Below are positions 1-8,477 of a DNA stretch of 32,208 nt, piece by piece. The position numbers and the translations under genes are program-made. This stretch comes from Candidatus Uhrbacteria bacterium (lineage in GTDB: Bacteria; Patescibacteriota; Patescibacteriia; 2-12-FULL-60-25). Every line of letters begins with the position of its first letter. Position 1 is the stretch's first letter. The DNA is taken from positions 1 through 32,208 of the forward strand of contig JACQMO010000012.1 in assembly GCA_016203535.1 (NCBI GenBank), given 5' to 3'. The notes under the pieces were generated by a model. It was given only the letters and a program-made list of their open reading frames with translations, was not told the origin of the DNA and searched no databases.

Positions 1-772
1 CCACCATGTGGACCGGAATGCGGATGGTTCGGCTCTGGTCGGCTAATGCGCGCGTGATCGCCTGCCGGATCCACCAGGTTGCGTAGGTGGAAAATTTGTA
101 TCCCTTCCGGTATTCGAATTTTTTCACCGCGCGAAACAAACCGATGTTCCCCTCCTGGATCAGGTCGTGGAGGGACCACGACTTTCCGATGAATTTTTTC
201 GCGATGGACACGACGAGCCTGAGGTTCGCCTCGATCAGCCGTTTTTCCGGTTCTTTCTCACCTTTTTCCTTTCGTTTGGCCAGAGCAACCTCTTCCTCCG
301 CGGTGAGGAGCGGGATTTTCCCGATCTCACGGAGGTACATCTGGATCGAATCCGCCGTAAGGTCGAACGGGTCCACTTTTCCGCGTTTGTCGTCCGCGCT
401 ATGGAGCGACTGCATCACTTCCTGGCGCTCCTTGCCGCGGCCGAGACTCCCCTCCTTTATTTCTACGACGCCGATTCCCGCGGCGTCCAGGCGGTCGATG
501 AAGGCCTCGTACGAGGAGATGTAGTCCTCGATATCCGGAAAACTGTACAGGATTTCCTGTTCGGTAATAAAGCTCCGCGTCCGCGCCTTTTCAAACAATT
601 TATCGAGCGTCTCCGCGGACGGCGCCGGTGCGCGCACGTAGACCGCCCGCGCCTTCGCGGTCGGCTTGGTCTTCGCGCCTTTTTTCTCCGGGCGGGCGGG
701 CTTCCGCGGCGTCGGTTTCCGGAGGTGCCGATGGGGACGGTGGTGTTTCTTTTTTTGCGCGGGTTTAGGCAT
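1..772 (-). CDS. rpoD: RNA polymerase sigma factor, RpoD/SigA type (N-terminal part, runs off the left edge)
   Basis: Primary sigma factor that gives RNA polymerase its promoter specificity. Only the first 257 residues lie in the window. After a basic, low-complexity N-terminus (residues 1-45) comes a region 1.1-like segment (about 52-105). Region 1.2 follows (about 139-170, with [17 protein letters not shown]), then region 2 (about 180-250), including [11 protein letters not shown], the core-binding [19 protein letters not shown] stretch and the -10-recognition segment with [15 protein letters not shown]. Regions 3 and 4 are beyond position 1. The start at 772 is the first ATG of the open frame, 80 nt downstream of dnaG; no Shine-Dalgarno is visible. 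The dnaG-rpoD order on one strand is the classical macromolecular-synthesis arrangement. Very sure of the family. Confidence 0.95.
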   Translation of the reverse strand, partial: MPKPAQKKKHHRPHRHLRKPTPRKPARPEKKGAKTKPTAKARAVYVRAPAPSAETLDKLFEKARTRSFITEQEILYSFPDIEDYISSYEAFIDRLDAAGIGVVEIKEGSLGRGKERQEVMQSLHSADDKRGKVDPFDLTADSIQMYLREIGKIPLLTAEEEVALAKRKEKGEKEPEKRLIEANLRLVVSIAKKFIGKSWSLHDLIQEGNIGLFRAVKKFEYRKGYKFSTYATWWIRQAITRALADQSRTIRIPVHMV

Positions 773-806
773 ACGGTGGTGAATTGCGTGGACGTAAAGA
801 ACGGCC

Positions 807-820
807 GCTCACGCGTGAGC
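807..820. repeat. 14-bp perfect palindrome between dnaG and rpoD
   Basis: GCTCACGCGTGAGC is a perfect palindrome with one further flanking C-G pair. It consists exactly of the heptamer CGTGAGC placed head-to-head with its own complement, the same heptamer that forms tandem runs inside dnaG and between atpF and atpE. No T-run follows, so it does not look like an intrinsic terminator. It could be a protein-binding site, an mRNA hairpin or a repeat remnant. Confidence 0.6.
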
Positions 821-852
821 GCCCGGTTTCATCTCGGATGGATGAGACATGG

Positions 853-2583
853 CTAAATCAGTTCCTTCAGGGCGGAAAGGATCTCCGCGATTTTTTCGCG
901 GTCGTTCGCGCGCTCCGCATCGCGCATGTCCCGTTCCAGCCGCTCGCGCCGTTTCGCGTGATAGGCGAGGCGGAGGGCGGAACAGGTGGAATGCAGCTCG
1001 CGTTCCAGGACGTCTGTCGACTGGTCCTCGAATTCACGGTCGGCGATGACGGCAAGGACGTCGAGCTCTTCCGGTGTCGGGTTCAATGTGAAAGGGGTTC
1101 CGTCACCGATCAGGGATTCGGCGATCGGCCGGAACGCTGGTTTTAGGGTGAGGATGGCTCGGAGCCGTTCCTCCAGGAGATCGATGCGCGACCGTTCCCG
1201 TATGGGATCCCTCTCGGCGGAGGGAATGTGGGTCGTTCGGGGGGAAGCATGCGGGGTTTTCGACGTTGTGTCAAGGCGGGATGTGTGCATAGCGGCCCGA
1301 AGGACGTCCGGCGGCACCGAGAGGTCTTCGGCGAGGCGCGAGATCCATGCGTCGCGTTCGACCGGATCCGCAATCCGCGCGAATTCCGGGAGGAGCTCCC
1401 GCGCGACCGCCTTTTTTTCTTCCGGACGGTCGAGAGACCGCCCCCTCGTGGCGCGCGCATACAGCCAGTCGATGATTCCGGAGGCGCCCTGAATGGCCGA
1501 TGTCCACAGGCGGACGTCTTTCCGGACCGCTTCGTCCGGGTCTTTTCCGGCCTCCGCGGGGAGCGAAATGATCCGGATATTGAAATCCATCTGCCGCGCG
1601 AGATCGAGGCCCCGGAGCGTCGCCGTCATCCCGGCCGCATCCTGGTCGAAGGCGATGGCGAGATTATTCGTATAGCGTTTCAGGAGCGCGAGCTGGTCCT
1701 GGGTCAGGGCCGTTCCGGAAGTGCAGACGACGTTCGTAACGCCGAACTGGTGCGACGAGATGACGTCCATGTTTCCCTCGACGAGAATGGCCAGATCGCG
1801 CTGTTTGATCTCCCCTTTCGCCTTGTCGAGGCCGAACAGCACGGCGGATTTTCGGTATACCGGTGTTTCAGGGGTGTTCACGTACTTGGCTTCCTTCGCG
1901 TCCGGGGCGAGAGACCGTGCCGTAAAACCAACCACCCGGCCATGGGCGTCAGCGATCGGGAACATGAGGCGGCCGCGGAAACGGTCGTAGATACCGTGAG
2001 CCGGGGGCCGTGAGCCGGAGGCCGTTGAGGGCTGTTCGCGCTTCACGGCGAGACCGGCCTTCACTTGATCCTCTTCCGTGACGCCCTTCTCCTTCATCGC
2101 ATTTGCGAGTCCGTCCCAGGACTCCGGCGCGAACCCAAGGCGCCAGAGATCCGTCGTGAGGTCGTCCACTCCGCGGGTGGTGAGATAGGCGCGCGCGGGT
2201 TCGGCTCGCGGGTCCTGGAGCAGGTTCGCATGGAACCATCTCGCCGCAAGGTCATTCACCTCGAGCAGCCGTTTTTTCTCTGTTTGTTTCGCCGGGTCGT
2301 ATGACGGGAGGGCGACGCCGGTCTTTTGGGCGAGCAACTCGAGCGTCTCGCGGAAATCCATTCCTTCCACCCTCATGACGAACGAGATCACATCCCCGCC
2401 CTGGTTGCATCCGAAACAGTGCCAGGATTGGCGAGGGCGGTTCGCAAAAAAACTTGGCGATTTTTCCTGGTGGAACGGGCAGATCCCCTTGAAACTGCCG
2501 GAACCCGCCGGCTTGAGCGGCACGTATTCCTGAACGGCATCGACGATATCCAACCGGGATTTGATGTCTTCAACCGCATCCAT
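853..2583 (-). CDS. dnaG: DNA primase DnaG
   Basis: Synthesises RNA primers for chromosome replication. The 576-aa protein has an N-terminal CHC2 zinc-binding domain with ligands C35, H38, C56 and C59. The catalytic core follows, with a TOPRIM segment carrying the conserved acid in LVEGNMD (E269) and the metal-binding FDQD (D313, D315). The C-terminal helicase-interacting part is short and helical. Near residues 185-197 a small Ser/Gly/Pro-rich insertion is encoded by tandem heptamers (1995-2029), just before the conserved YDRFRGRLMFPI strand. The start at 2583 gives the usual DnaG N-terminus with no extension. The gene lies 15 nt after the 153-aa gene and 80 nt before rpoD, in a uvrB-dnaG-rpoD row. 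Confidence 0.97.
   Translation of the reverse strand: MDAVEDIKSRLDIVDAVQEYVPLKPAGSGSFKGICPFHQEKSPSFFANRPRQSWHCFGCNQGGDVISFVMRVEGMDFRETLELLAQKTGVALPSYDPAKQTEKKRLLEVNDLAARWFHANLLQDPRAEPARAYLTTRGVDDLTTDLWRLGFAPESWDGLANAMKEKGVTEEDQVKAGLAVKREQPSTASGSRPPAHGIYDRFRGRLMFPIADAHGRVVGFTARSLAPDAKEAKYVNTPETPVYRKSAVLFGLDKAKGEIKQRDLAILVEGNMDVISSHQFGVTNVVCTSGTALTQDQLALLKRYTNNLAIAFDQDAAGMTATLRGLDLARQMDFNIRIISLPAEAGKDPDEAVRKDVRLWTSAIQGASGIIDWLYARATRGRSLDRPEEKKAVARELLPEFARIADPVERDAWISRLAEDLSVPPDVLRAAMHTSRLDTTSKTPHASPRTTHIPSAERDPIRERSRIDLLEERLRAILTLKPAFRPIAESLIGDGTPFTLNPTPEELDVLAVIADREFEDQSTDVLERELHSTCSALRLAYHAKRRERLERDMRDAERANDREKIAEILSALKELI
1995..2029. repeat. Tandem heptamer run inside dnaG
   Basis: On the plus strand five consecutive 7-mers can be read: CGTGAGC, CGGGGGC, CGTGAGC, CGGAGGC, CGTTGAG. 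The run lies inside the dnaG reading frame and encodes the Ser/Gly/Pro-rich insertion before the RFRGR motif. The heptamers match in style the run at 19246-19280. Confidence 0.65.
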
Positions 2584-2598
2584 TCCTACAACCTACCA

Positions 2599-3060
2599 CT
2601 ACTCCACCGAAACCGCGACATCCGCGGTGGCCAGGTTGTCGAACGTCCCGCACAGGAGCCGGATGGTCCAGGCGCCGGTGACCGCATCTGACGGGACGTT
2701 CCAGGTCCACCGGTGTTTTCCCGGGGAGAGGACGGCCGCTTCCGCGCGTTTCGGATCGTCGAACATGCGTATCGCGTTGGCCGGATCGTACACGTCCGCG
2801 ATGCACTTCGACCACGTGGGCGCCGTGATGTCGACGGTCCATGCCCCTCCCCGTCGCGCACGGTTCTCATACGCTCCGACGGTCACGAACGCGCGGTTCG
2901 TTTCTTTCGGCGGCTCCGGTTCCGTGGGCTGCGCGGACGTGATGGGGCCGGGCGCAGACGTTTTTCGGAATTGGACCAGGAGATACGCGCCCATGGCGAC
3001 GGAGAGGGCCGCAAGGACGGCCGGGAGGAGGAATCGTCGGTCAAACGTCATACGCGCCAT
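2599..3060 (-). CDS. Small membrane-anchored or secreted protein of unknown function
   Basis: I do not recognise a family for this 153-aa protein. It has a basic N-terminus, one hydrophobic segment at about residues 10-30 (uncleaved anchor or signal peptide), a Pro/Thr-rich linker (about 34-52) and a compact domain of about 100 residues. That domain is rich in beta-type residues and Trp, with two Cys (C86 area and C137 area), and resembles an extracellular Ig-like fold. It starts 4 nt after the uvrB stop and ends 15 nt before dnaG, so it is very likely co-transcribed with both. The ATG at 3060 is used; M4 is a possible alternative. It is probably displayed outside the cytoplasm, so the neighbouring DNA-repair and replication genes say little about its role. 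Confidence 0.75.
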   Translation of the reverse strand: MARMTFDRRFLLPAVLAALSVAMGAYLLVQFRKTSAPGPITSAQPTEPEPPKETNRAFVTVGAYENRARRGGAWTVDITAPTWSKCIADVYDPANAIRMFDDPKRAEAAVLSPGKHRWTWNVPSDAVTGAWTIRLLCGTFDNLATADVAVSVE

Positions 3061-3064
3061 GATA

Positions 3065-5131
3065 TCACCTCGTCCGTCCGTGACGCAGCCGTTTTTCTTT
3101 TTTCGGCCCCGTCTCCTTTTCGCGTCGCTTGATCTCCTTCAGGATTTCCGACATTTCGTCGCGGAGGATCGCGGCGAGTTCGAACTCCAGGTCAAGCGCC
3201 GCCTGCTTCATTTCCTTCTCTTTTTTCTTCAGTACGGCACGAAGGTCGTCCGTTTCCGCCTTGAGTTCGAGTTTCAGGATTTCGGAGACGTCTTTGGGTG
3301 AAACGGACAAGCCAAGCACTTCCCGCGTATCCCTGACCGCCTTGACGATGGATTGCGGCGTGATCCCATGTTCGGCGTTGTATTTCAACTGTTTTTCGCG
3401 GCGGCGGTTGGTTTCCTGCACAGCGCGCCCGATCGATCCGGTGAGACGGTCGGCGTACAGGACGACCCGGCCGCGGATGTTCCGAGCCGCACGGCCGATG
3501 ATCTGGATGAGCGAAACGTCGGAGCGCAAGAATCCTTCCTTGTCCGCGTCGAGGATGGCGACGAGCGCCACTTCGGGGAGGTCGAGTCCCTCGCGGAGGA
3601 GGTTCACCCCGACCACGACGTCGAACGTTCCCTTCCGGAATTCGCTCAATATTTCCAACCGCTCGACCGTATTGATGTCCGAGTGGAGGTATCGTGTTTT
3701 GATCCCCTGTTCGGCCAGGTACCCGTTCAGATCTTCCGCCATCTTCTTCGTGAGCGTCGTGACGAGCGCGCGGTCGCCTCGCTTCACCGTTTCCTTGATG
3801 CGTCCGATGACGTCCTCGACCTGGCTCGGCGCCGCGTCAATTCCTTTTTGCGGCGTGATCGGTCGGATAACCACTTCCGGATCGACCAACCCGGTCGGGC
3901 GGATGATCTGCTCGACGACGCGGTCGGCGTGCGCCGCTTCGTACGGTCCCGGGGTCGCTGAAACGAACACGGCCTGATTGACCCGTCCCTCGAATTCGCG
4001 GAAGGTCATCGGCCGGTTGTCCCGCGCGCTCGGGAGCCGGAACCCGTGTTCGATCAGCGTGTCTTTGCGCGCGCGGTCCCCCTCGTACATCCCTCGGATT
4101 TGCGGAAGCGTGACGTGCGATTCGTCGATGACGAGAAGGAAATCCTTAGGGAAGTAGGAGAACAGCGTGTCCGGGGGCTCCCCCGCCGCGCGTCCGGACA
4201 GGTGACGGGAATAGTTTTCAATCCCGTTGCAATATCCCAGGTTTTCGATCATCTCGAGATCGAAATGCGTGCGACGTTCCAGCCGCTCGGCTTCGAGAAG
4301 CTTTCCTTGTTTCTCGAACCACGCCAGACGTTCCCGGAGTTCCTCGCGGATCGCGGCGATGGCGCGGTCGCGATCCGGACCCAGCGTGATGAAGTGTTTT
4401 GCGGGGAACACCCACAGCTCCTGTTGCTCCCGCACGTCCTTCCGGGTCACCGGGTCGATGTTCCGGATGGTCTCGACCGTTCCGCGCGGCGCCTCGACGC
4501 GGTAGAGCGTTTCCTCATCCGCCGGCATGAGCTCGAGGACGCCTCCGAGGATCCGGAAACAACCGCGCGTAAGGTCGGAGGTGGTCCGTGTGAATTGCAT
4601 TTCGACGAGCCGCGCCAATACGTCCGTGCGCGTTAGGAGATCGCCAACCGAAAGATGCAGGACGGTTTTCTCGTATGCTTCCGGCGCGCCAAGACCGTAG
4701 ATGCAACTTACGGACGCGCAGATGATCACGTCCGACCGCGTCAGAAGCGCCTGTGTTGCGTGATGCCGCAGACGGTCGATCTCCTCGTTGATCATCGCCT
4801 CCTTCTCGATGTAGGTGTCGCTTTTCGGGATGTACGCCTCGGGTTGGTAATAGTCGTAATACGAGACGAAATACTCAACTGCGTTGTCCGGAAAAAATTC
4901 ACGGAATTCGTTGCAGAGCTGGGCGGCGAGCGTCTTGTTGTGTGCAATGACGAGCGTCGGTTTTTTGATCTCCTGGATGACGTTGGCCACGGTGAACGTC
5001 TTGCCCGTTCCGGTGGCTCCGAGAAGCGTCTGGTGTTTTTCGCCGGCGTTGAGCCCCTCGATCAACGATGAAATCGCCTCCGGCTGGTCGCCGGAGGGCT
5101 TGTAGGGAAGGTGGAGCTTGAAGTCCCCCAT
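3065..5131 (-). CDS. uvrB: Excinuclease ABC subunit UvrB
   Basis: Damage-verifying helicase-like subunit of UvrABC nucleotide excision repair. The 688-aa protein shows Walker A GATGTGKT (residues 38-45), the damage-probing beta-hairpin region with YYDYYQPEAYIP and the IEKEAMINEEIDRLRHHAT stretch, the DEAH-like VIDESH box and the helicase motifs VGVNLLREGLDLPEV and QIIGRAARN. A C-terminal UVR coiled-coil (about 625-660) binds UvrC. The frame is open for 55 codons further upstream, but that extension has no family resemblance and runs over the divergent promoter region. The ATG at 5131, giving MGDFKLHLPYKPSGDQ, is the family-like start. It is the first gene of the uvrB / 153-aa / dnaG / rpoD row. 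Confidence 0.97.
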   Translation of the reverse strand: MGDFKLHLPYKPSGDQPEAISSLIEGLNAGEKHQTLLGATGTGKTFTVANVIQEIKKPTLVIAHNKTLAAQLCNEFREFFPDNAVEYFVSYYDYYQPEAYIPKSDTYIEKEAMINEEIDRLRHHATQALLTRSDVIICASVSCIYGLGAPEAYEKTVLHLSVGDLLTRTDVLARLVEMQFTRTTSDLTRGCFRILGGVLELMPADEETLYRVEAPRGTVETIRNIDPVTRKDVREQQELWVFPAKHFITLGPDRDRAIAAIREELRERLAWFEKQGKLLEAERLERRTHFDLEMIENLGYCNGIENYSRHLSGRAAGEPPDTLFSYFPKDFLLVIDESHVTLPQIRGMYEGDRARKDTLIEHGFRLPSARDNRPMTFREFEGRVNQAVFVSATPGPYEAAHADRVVEQIIRPTGLVDPEVVIRPITPQKGIDAAPSQVEDVIGRIKETVKRGDRALVTTLTKKMAEDLNGYLAEQGIKTRYLHSDINTVERLEILSEFRKGTFDVVVGVNLLREGLDLPEVALVAILDADKEGFLRSDVSLIQIIGRAARNIRGRVVLYADRLTGSIGRAVQETNRRREKQLKYNAEHGITPQSIVKAVRDTREVLGLSVSPKDVSEILKLELKAETDDLRAVLKKKEKEMKQAALDLEFELAAILRDEMSEILKEIKRREKETGPKKEKRLRHGRTR

Positions 5132-5142
5132 AGACGCCAATT

Positions 5143-5172
5143 CTGGCACAATATCGCGAAAAATGGTACGGT
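5143..5172 (+). promoter_or_regulatory. Possible promoter for the DUF5671 gene
   Basis: The best match is CTGGCA (5143-5148), an 18-nt spacer and TACGGT (5167-5172) preceded by an extended -10 TG. It lies 11 nt before the ATG at 5184. The 52-bp space is shared with uvrB on the other strand, where TGCCAGAAT sits 8 nt before the uvrB ATG. Both matches are weak. Confidence 0.3.
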
Positions 5173-5183
5173 TCCTCCAACCT

Positions 5184-5819
5184 ATGGCGAATGAATTGAA
5201 CCGGTTTGTCCGAGAGGCGCTCGCGAAAGGGGCGGCGCGGAAGGACGTGGAGTCGGCGCTGAAAAAAGCAGGCTGGCCATCTGACGAAACCGCCAACGCC
5301 TTGAATGCGTATTCAGATGTCGTGTTCGGGATCCCTGTCCCGAAACGAAGGCCCTATCTCTCGGCGCGCGAGGCGTTCCTGTATTTGGTGCTTTTTCTTA
5401 CGCTGTACATCAGCGCGGTGAGTTTCGGCACGTTGCTGTTCCAGTTTATCAATCGGGCATTCCCGGATATCGTTCAGGGCATTTACCCGTATGATGGCAC
5501 GGCGGAATCCATCCGCTGGAGCACGTCGTCGCTCGTGATCGCGTTCCCCGTGTTCCTCTATGTGACATGGCTGTTACAAAAAGCGATCGCCCGCGATCCG
5601 GACAAGCGCGGTTCGAAAATCCGGAAATGGCTGACGTACATCACCCTGTTCATCGCGGCGGGCGTCATTATCGGCGACCTCATCACGCTCGTGTTCAATC
5701 TGCTCGGGGGCGAGATCACCACGCGATTCATCCTCAAGGTGATCGTCGTCGGCGGAATCGCGGGAACGATCTTCGGATATTATCTGTGGGATTTGCGGAG
5801 AGAAGAAAAAGAGTCCTGA
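5184..5819 (+). CDS. DUF5671-type polytopic membrane protein
   Basis: A 211-aa protein of unknown function. Residues 1-45 form a small soluble helical domain (NRFVREALAKGAARKDVESA and a KKAGW motif), of the short helical type often seen at the N-terminus of such proteins. The rest holds about four membrane helices (about 63-85, 113-133, 150-170 and 180-200). The SAREAFLYLVLFLTLYISA entry into the first helix is the pattern I associate with DUF5671, a family common in Candidate Phyla Radiation genomes. The frame opens at 5118, inside uvrB; the ATG at 5184 (MANELNRF) is preferred because it starts the conserved helical domain. The next gene begins 1 nt after its stop, so the two are co-expressed. 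Confidence 0.8.
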   Translation: MANELNRFVREALAKGAARKDVESALKKAGWPSDETANALNAYSDVVFGIPVPKRRPYLSAREAFLYLVLFLTLYISAVSFGTLLFQFINRAFPDIVQGIYPYDGTAESIRWSTSSLVIAFPVFLYVTWLLQKAIARDPDKRGSKIRKWLTYITLFIAAGVIIGDLITLVFNLLGGEITTRFILKVIVVGGIAGTIFGYYLWDLRREEKES

Positions 5820-5820
5820 T

Positions 5821-6279
5821 ATGAAACTGAACGGCATTCGGATTTTTACCGGACTCGTCGTCCTTGCGGTGGCTTCTGCGGTCATTGCGGGATTCCTCAC
5901 GTCCGGCTCGCCGAGTTCAGAACGGGCGCGCCGCCTGGACCAGCAGCGTCTGTCGGATCTCCAGCAGATTTCTTTCTCGGTGGATACGTACTGGAGTTTA
6001 TATAAGCGCCTCCCGGAGAATATCGACGCACTCCAACGCGAACGAAACGTCTACCTCGGAAACGTGATGGATCCTGAAACCGGCGACGCATACGGGTATC
6101 GCGCCGTGGCAACGTCGACCTACGAGCTGTGCGCAGCGTTTGCTACGGACAATACGGCGGAAATGCCGAAACCTGCCTACGCGCCACCCGGGCAGAAATT
6201 CTGGGACCATTCTTCCGGTCCGAAATGCTACACCCTCGAGGTGCTCATCCAGACGGCCGCGCCCGCATTCAAGGATTGA
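5821..6279 (+). CDS. Pseudopilin-like membrane-anchored protein
   Basis: A 152-aa protein with one N-terminal membrane helix (about residues 8-28). A long helix with RRLDQQRLSDLQQISF and DTYW follows, then a DPETGDAYGYRAV segment and a small C-terminal beta part with two Cys (near residues 101 and 139). The layout of hydrophobic helix, SDLQQI...Y...LP...L and a DP-x-G-x-Y-x-Y motif resembles GspG-type pseudopilins. No prepilin peptidase motif (Gly-Phe-Thr-x-x-Glu) is present, so processing as a pilin is doubtful. It starts 1 nt after the DUF5671 gene, with a purine-rich stretch in that gene's end as its possible ribosome site. I infer an envelope protein working with its DUF5671 partner. Confidence 0.65.
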   Translation: MKLNGIRIFTGLVVLAVASAVIAGFLTSGSPSSERARRLDQQRLSDLQQISFSVDTYWSLYKRLPENIDALQRERNVYLGNVMDPETGDAYGYRAVATSTYELCAAFATDNTAEMPKPAYAPPGQKFWDHSSGPKCYTLEVLIQTAAPAFKD

Positions 6280-6304
6280 TCGTTCGGATTGATCGTGGTA
6301 CAAC
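6276..6304 (+). promoter_or_regulatory. Candidate promoter of the dus gene
   Basis: TTGATC (6276-6281), a 17-nt spacer and TACAAC (6299-6304), ending 7 nt before the ATG at 6312. The -35 overlaps the stop codon of the preceding gene. If used, the mRNA would begin at or next to the start codon. Confidence 0.4.
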
Positions 6305-6311
6305 GCGACGG

Positions 6312-7322
6312 ATGATTGATTGGAAGACGCTCCCGCGGCCGATAGTCGCGCTGGCGCCCATGGCGGACATGAGCGATCTTCCGTTTTGTTTGATCTGCAA
6401 GGAGAAGGGCGCGTCCCTCATGTTCCGGGAGATGGTTTCTTCGGAGGCGGTGGTTCGGTTGAATCCGAAGACGCTCGAGATGGCGCAGTTCGACGAACGC
6501 GAACGGCCGGTGATCCAGCAGATTTTCGGATCCGATCCGCATGTCATGGCCGAGGCGGCAAGGATCATCGAGGAGAAGTTCCATCCGGACGGGATCGACA
6601 TCAATATGGGGTGTCCGGTGTACAACATCGTCTCGAATTTCAACGGCGCATTTCTGATCAAGGAGCCGGAGCGAGCGTCTGGGATCATCCGTGCGATACG
6701 GGCGGCGGTTTCCATTCCCGTAAGCGTGAAGACGCGTCTTGGCTGGTCGAAGGACACGGACGTGCTCGAGTTCGTGAAGGTGATCGAAAACGCGGGGGCA
6801 TCCCTCATTTCGGTCCACGGCCGAACGAAGGAGCAGGGGTACCGCGGAGTGGCAAATTGGGATCGCATCGGCGAGGCGCGGCAACGGACAACGCTTCCGG
6901 TTCTCGTGAACGGAGACATTTCGACCCCCGAACATGCGAAAGAAGCGCTCGCTCGTTCCGGCGCGGACGGCGTGCTCATCGGCCGCGGGTCTCTCGGCAA
7001 TCCGTGGATCTTCCGCCGCATGGAAGATTGGCTTCTAACGGGCCACGATCCGGGCGAACCCTCGCTCGACGAACGGATCGAGACCATGCGCCGGCACGCC
7101 CGATACCACGCGACGCGTTACGCTCCCAACGGCATTATCAAGCTGCGCAAACATTTGCCGTGGTACGTCAAAGGCACGGCGCTGAAACATCTGAAAGAGG
7201 GGCTGGTGCGTGTGACAACGCCCGAAGACTTGGACCGCTTACTCGACGTCCGGCAGGAAGCTTTCGGCGTTGACCGGGATCCCGTTCTGCCGCACCTCGA
7301 AGTGCACATGGGGTCCGGTTGA
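6312..7322 (+). CDS. dus: tRNA-dihydrouridine synthase (DusB-like)
   Basis: FMN enzyme that reduces uridine to dihydrouridine in the D-loop of tRNA using NADPH. The 336-aa TIM-barrel protein shows the FMN-binding start IVALAPMADMSDLPF, the catalytic cysteine in INMGCP (C101), the phosphate-binding VKTRLGW, the ISVHGRTKEQGY motif and the family signature GADGVLIGRGSLGNPWIF, followed by the helical C-terminal domain. The frame opens at 6129 inside the preceding gene; the ATG at 6312 gives the expected N-terminus. The last 28 codons (7239-7322) overlap, tail to tail, the conserved end of the M23 peptidase gene, so the C-terminal tail LPHLEVHMGSG is probably a recent extension. Confidence 0.93.
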   Translation: MIDWKTLPRPIVALAPMADMSDLPFCLICKEKGASLMFREMVSSEAVVRLNPKTLEMAQFDERERPVIQQIFGSDPHVMAEAARIIEEKFHPDGIDINMGCPVYNIVSNFNGAFLIKEPERASGIIRAIRAAVSIPVSVKTRLGWSKDTDVLEFVKVIENAGASLISVHGRTKEQGYRGVANWDRIGEARQRTTLPVLVNGDISTPEHAKEALARSGADGVLIGRGSLGNPWIFRRMEDWLLTGHDPGEPSLDERIETMRRHARYHATRYAPNGIIKLRKHLPWYVKGTALKHLKEGLVRVTTPEDLDRLLDVRQEAFGVDRDPVLPHLEVHMGSG

Positions 7323-8471
7323 GAGTCCCGCGCCCGGCGCGCCCGGCTTCCCTCCGGAAAGCGCGATGACGTCGCCGCGTTCCACGTACGTGTCCGGTTT
7401 TGCGACGAATTTCGAGAGGTGGGCGTAGACGGTCGCAATCCCGCCCGGATGGACGATCATGGTGTAATTTCCGTACATCCGACCGGTTTTGTTCCATGCC
7501 ACGTATCCTCCGGCCGCCGCTTTGACCGGCGTTCCGACCGGCGTCGGGATGTCCGTCCCGGGGTGCTCGAACAGGTTCCGGAACGGATAGTCCCTGTCGT
7601 GGAAATGCGCGGAGACTCCGCGGAGCGGCGGGACCGGCCAGTTGAGGAGGATGTCGCCGCGCGCGAGCGCGTCGTCGATGGACGCCAGCGTGTCCTTCAG
7701 CTGTTCCTCGAGCCGATGGATGTCTTCGGCCGTGGACTGCTGCTGCTGGCGCAATTCGTAGAGGATCCGTTCAAATTCCTGCTGGCTCTCCTCCGTTTGG
7801 GCGATCAGCGAGAATTTGAAGTTTTTTTCACTCTCGAGCGCTTCCTGATCCTTTTCAAGCGTCCGTTCTTCCTCGACAAGATCCGTCCGGCGTTCGTCGC
7901 GGGATCGTTTCGACTCCTCCAGCGTCTTCTTCGCCGTCTTGACTCCCTCGATCGTTTCGCCCAGGTCGCGTTCCAGGCGCTTCAGTTCTTCGAGGCGGTC
8001 GAAAAACGAGGAAAGCGACGGATGGGTGAGCAGAACGTCGATCGGACGGACTTCGTCCGCCTGATTCAGGCGACGGATGAATTCCGCGATCAGGTCGCGT
8101 TGCTTCGCGATGCGAAGCTCCTGTTCGGCGATGACGCGTTCCAGGGATTCGATCTCGAGCGTCAGGGCCTCGATTTCCGTCTTTGCGCGGAGGATGGCCA
8201 GCTCCTTTTCCTTGATCCGGTTGTCGAGGAGCAACACCTCGTTGCCGAGCGTCGCCTGCCGCGCTTCCTGTGCTTTGATTTTCGCGCGATATCCCGAAAT
8301 GAGGGAATCGATTTCCTTCACGCGCTTCCGTTTGTCGCTCACGGCGGAATTCAATTCGTCCACCTCGCTTTTGACCGAGGCGCTCTCCGCCGCGTCGGCC
8401 GCCACACGGGCGCCGGCGCTTCCGGCAAGAAACATCACGAGAAGCGCGCTGAAGAAGAATCGCCGTGGCAT
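7239..8471 (-). CDS. Secreted coiled-coil M23 (LytM) peptidase, EnvC/NlpD-like
   Basis: Cell-wall hydrolase or activator acting outside the membrane. The 410-aa protein has a cleavable-looking signal peptide (residues 1-22, ending SAGA-R). A long charged coiled coil (about 25-270) follows, rich in Glu/Lys/Arg and with repeated heptad patterns, and a C-terminal LytM domain spans about 290-410. The domain keeps the zinc and catalytic set: H303 and D307 (HPGTD), H351 (YAHLS), H388 and H390 (GPHVHFEVR). Those last residues lie inside the 84-bp antisense overlap with dus. The architecture matches factors that control daughter-cell separation. It starts 12 nt after gltX and may have its own promoter (TGATATACT, 8478-8486), which would yield a leaderless mRNA. 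Confidence 0.93.
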   Translation of the reverse strand: MPRRFFFSALLVMFLAGSAGARVAADAAESASVKSEVDELNSAVSDKRKRVKEIDSLISGYRAKIKAQEARQATLGNEVLLLDNRIKEKELAILRAKTEIEALTLEIESLERVIAEQELRIAKQRDLIAEFIRRLNQADEVRPIDVLLTHPSLSSFFDRLEELKRLERDLGETIEGVKTAKKTLEESKRSRDERRTDLVEEERTLEKDQEALESEKNFKFSLIAQTEESQQEFERILYELRQQQQSTAEDIHRLEEQLKDTLASIDDALARGDILLNWPVPPLRGVSAHFHDRDYPFRNLFEHPGTDIPTPVGTPVKAAAGGYVAWNKTGRMYGNYTMIVHPGGIATVYAHLSKFVAKPDTYVERGDVIALSGGKPGAPGAGLSTGPHVHFEVRQNGIPVNAESFLPDVE

Positions 8472-8477
8472 GGATTG

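Noticed and set aside
5145-5159. sigma-54-like TGGCAC before the DUF5671 gene
   Set aside because: The required TTGC half at the fixed distance is missing.
5132-5296. Longer UvrB N-terminus
   Set aside because: The extra 55 residues resemble no UvrB and are antisense to the DUF5671 gene start and the shared promoter region.
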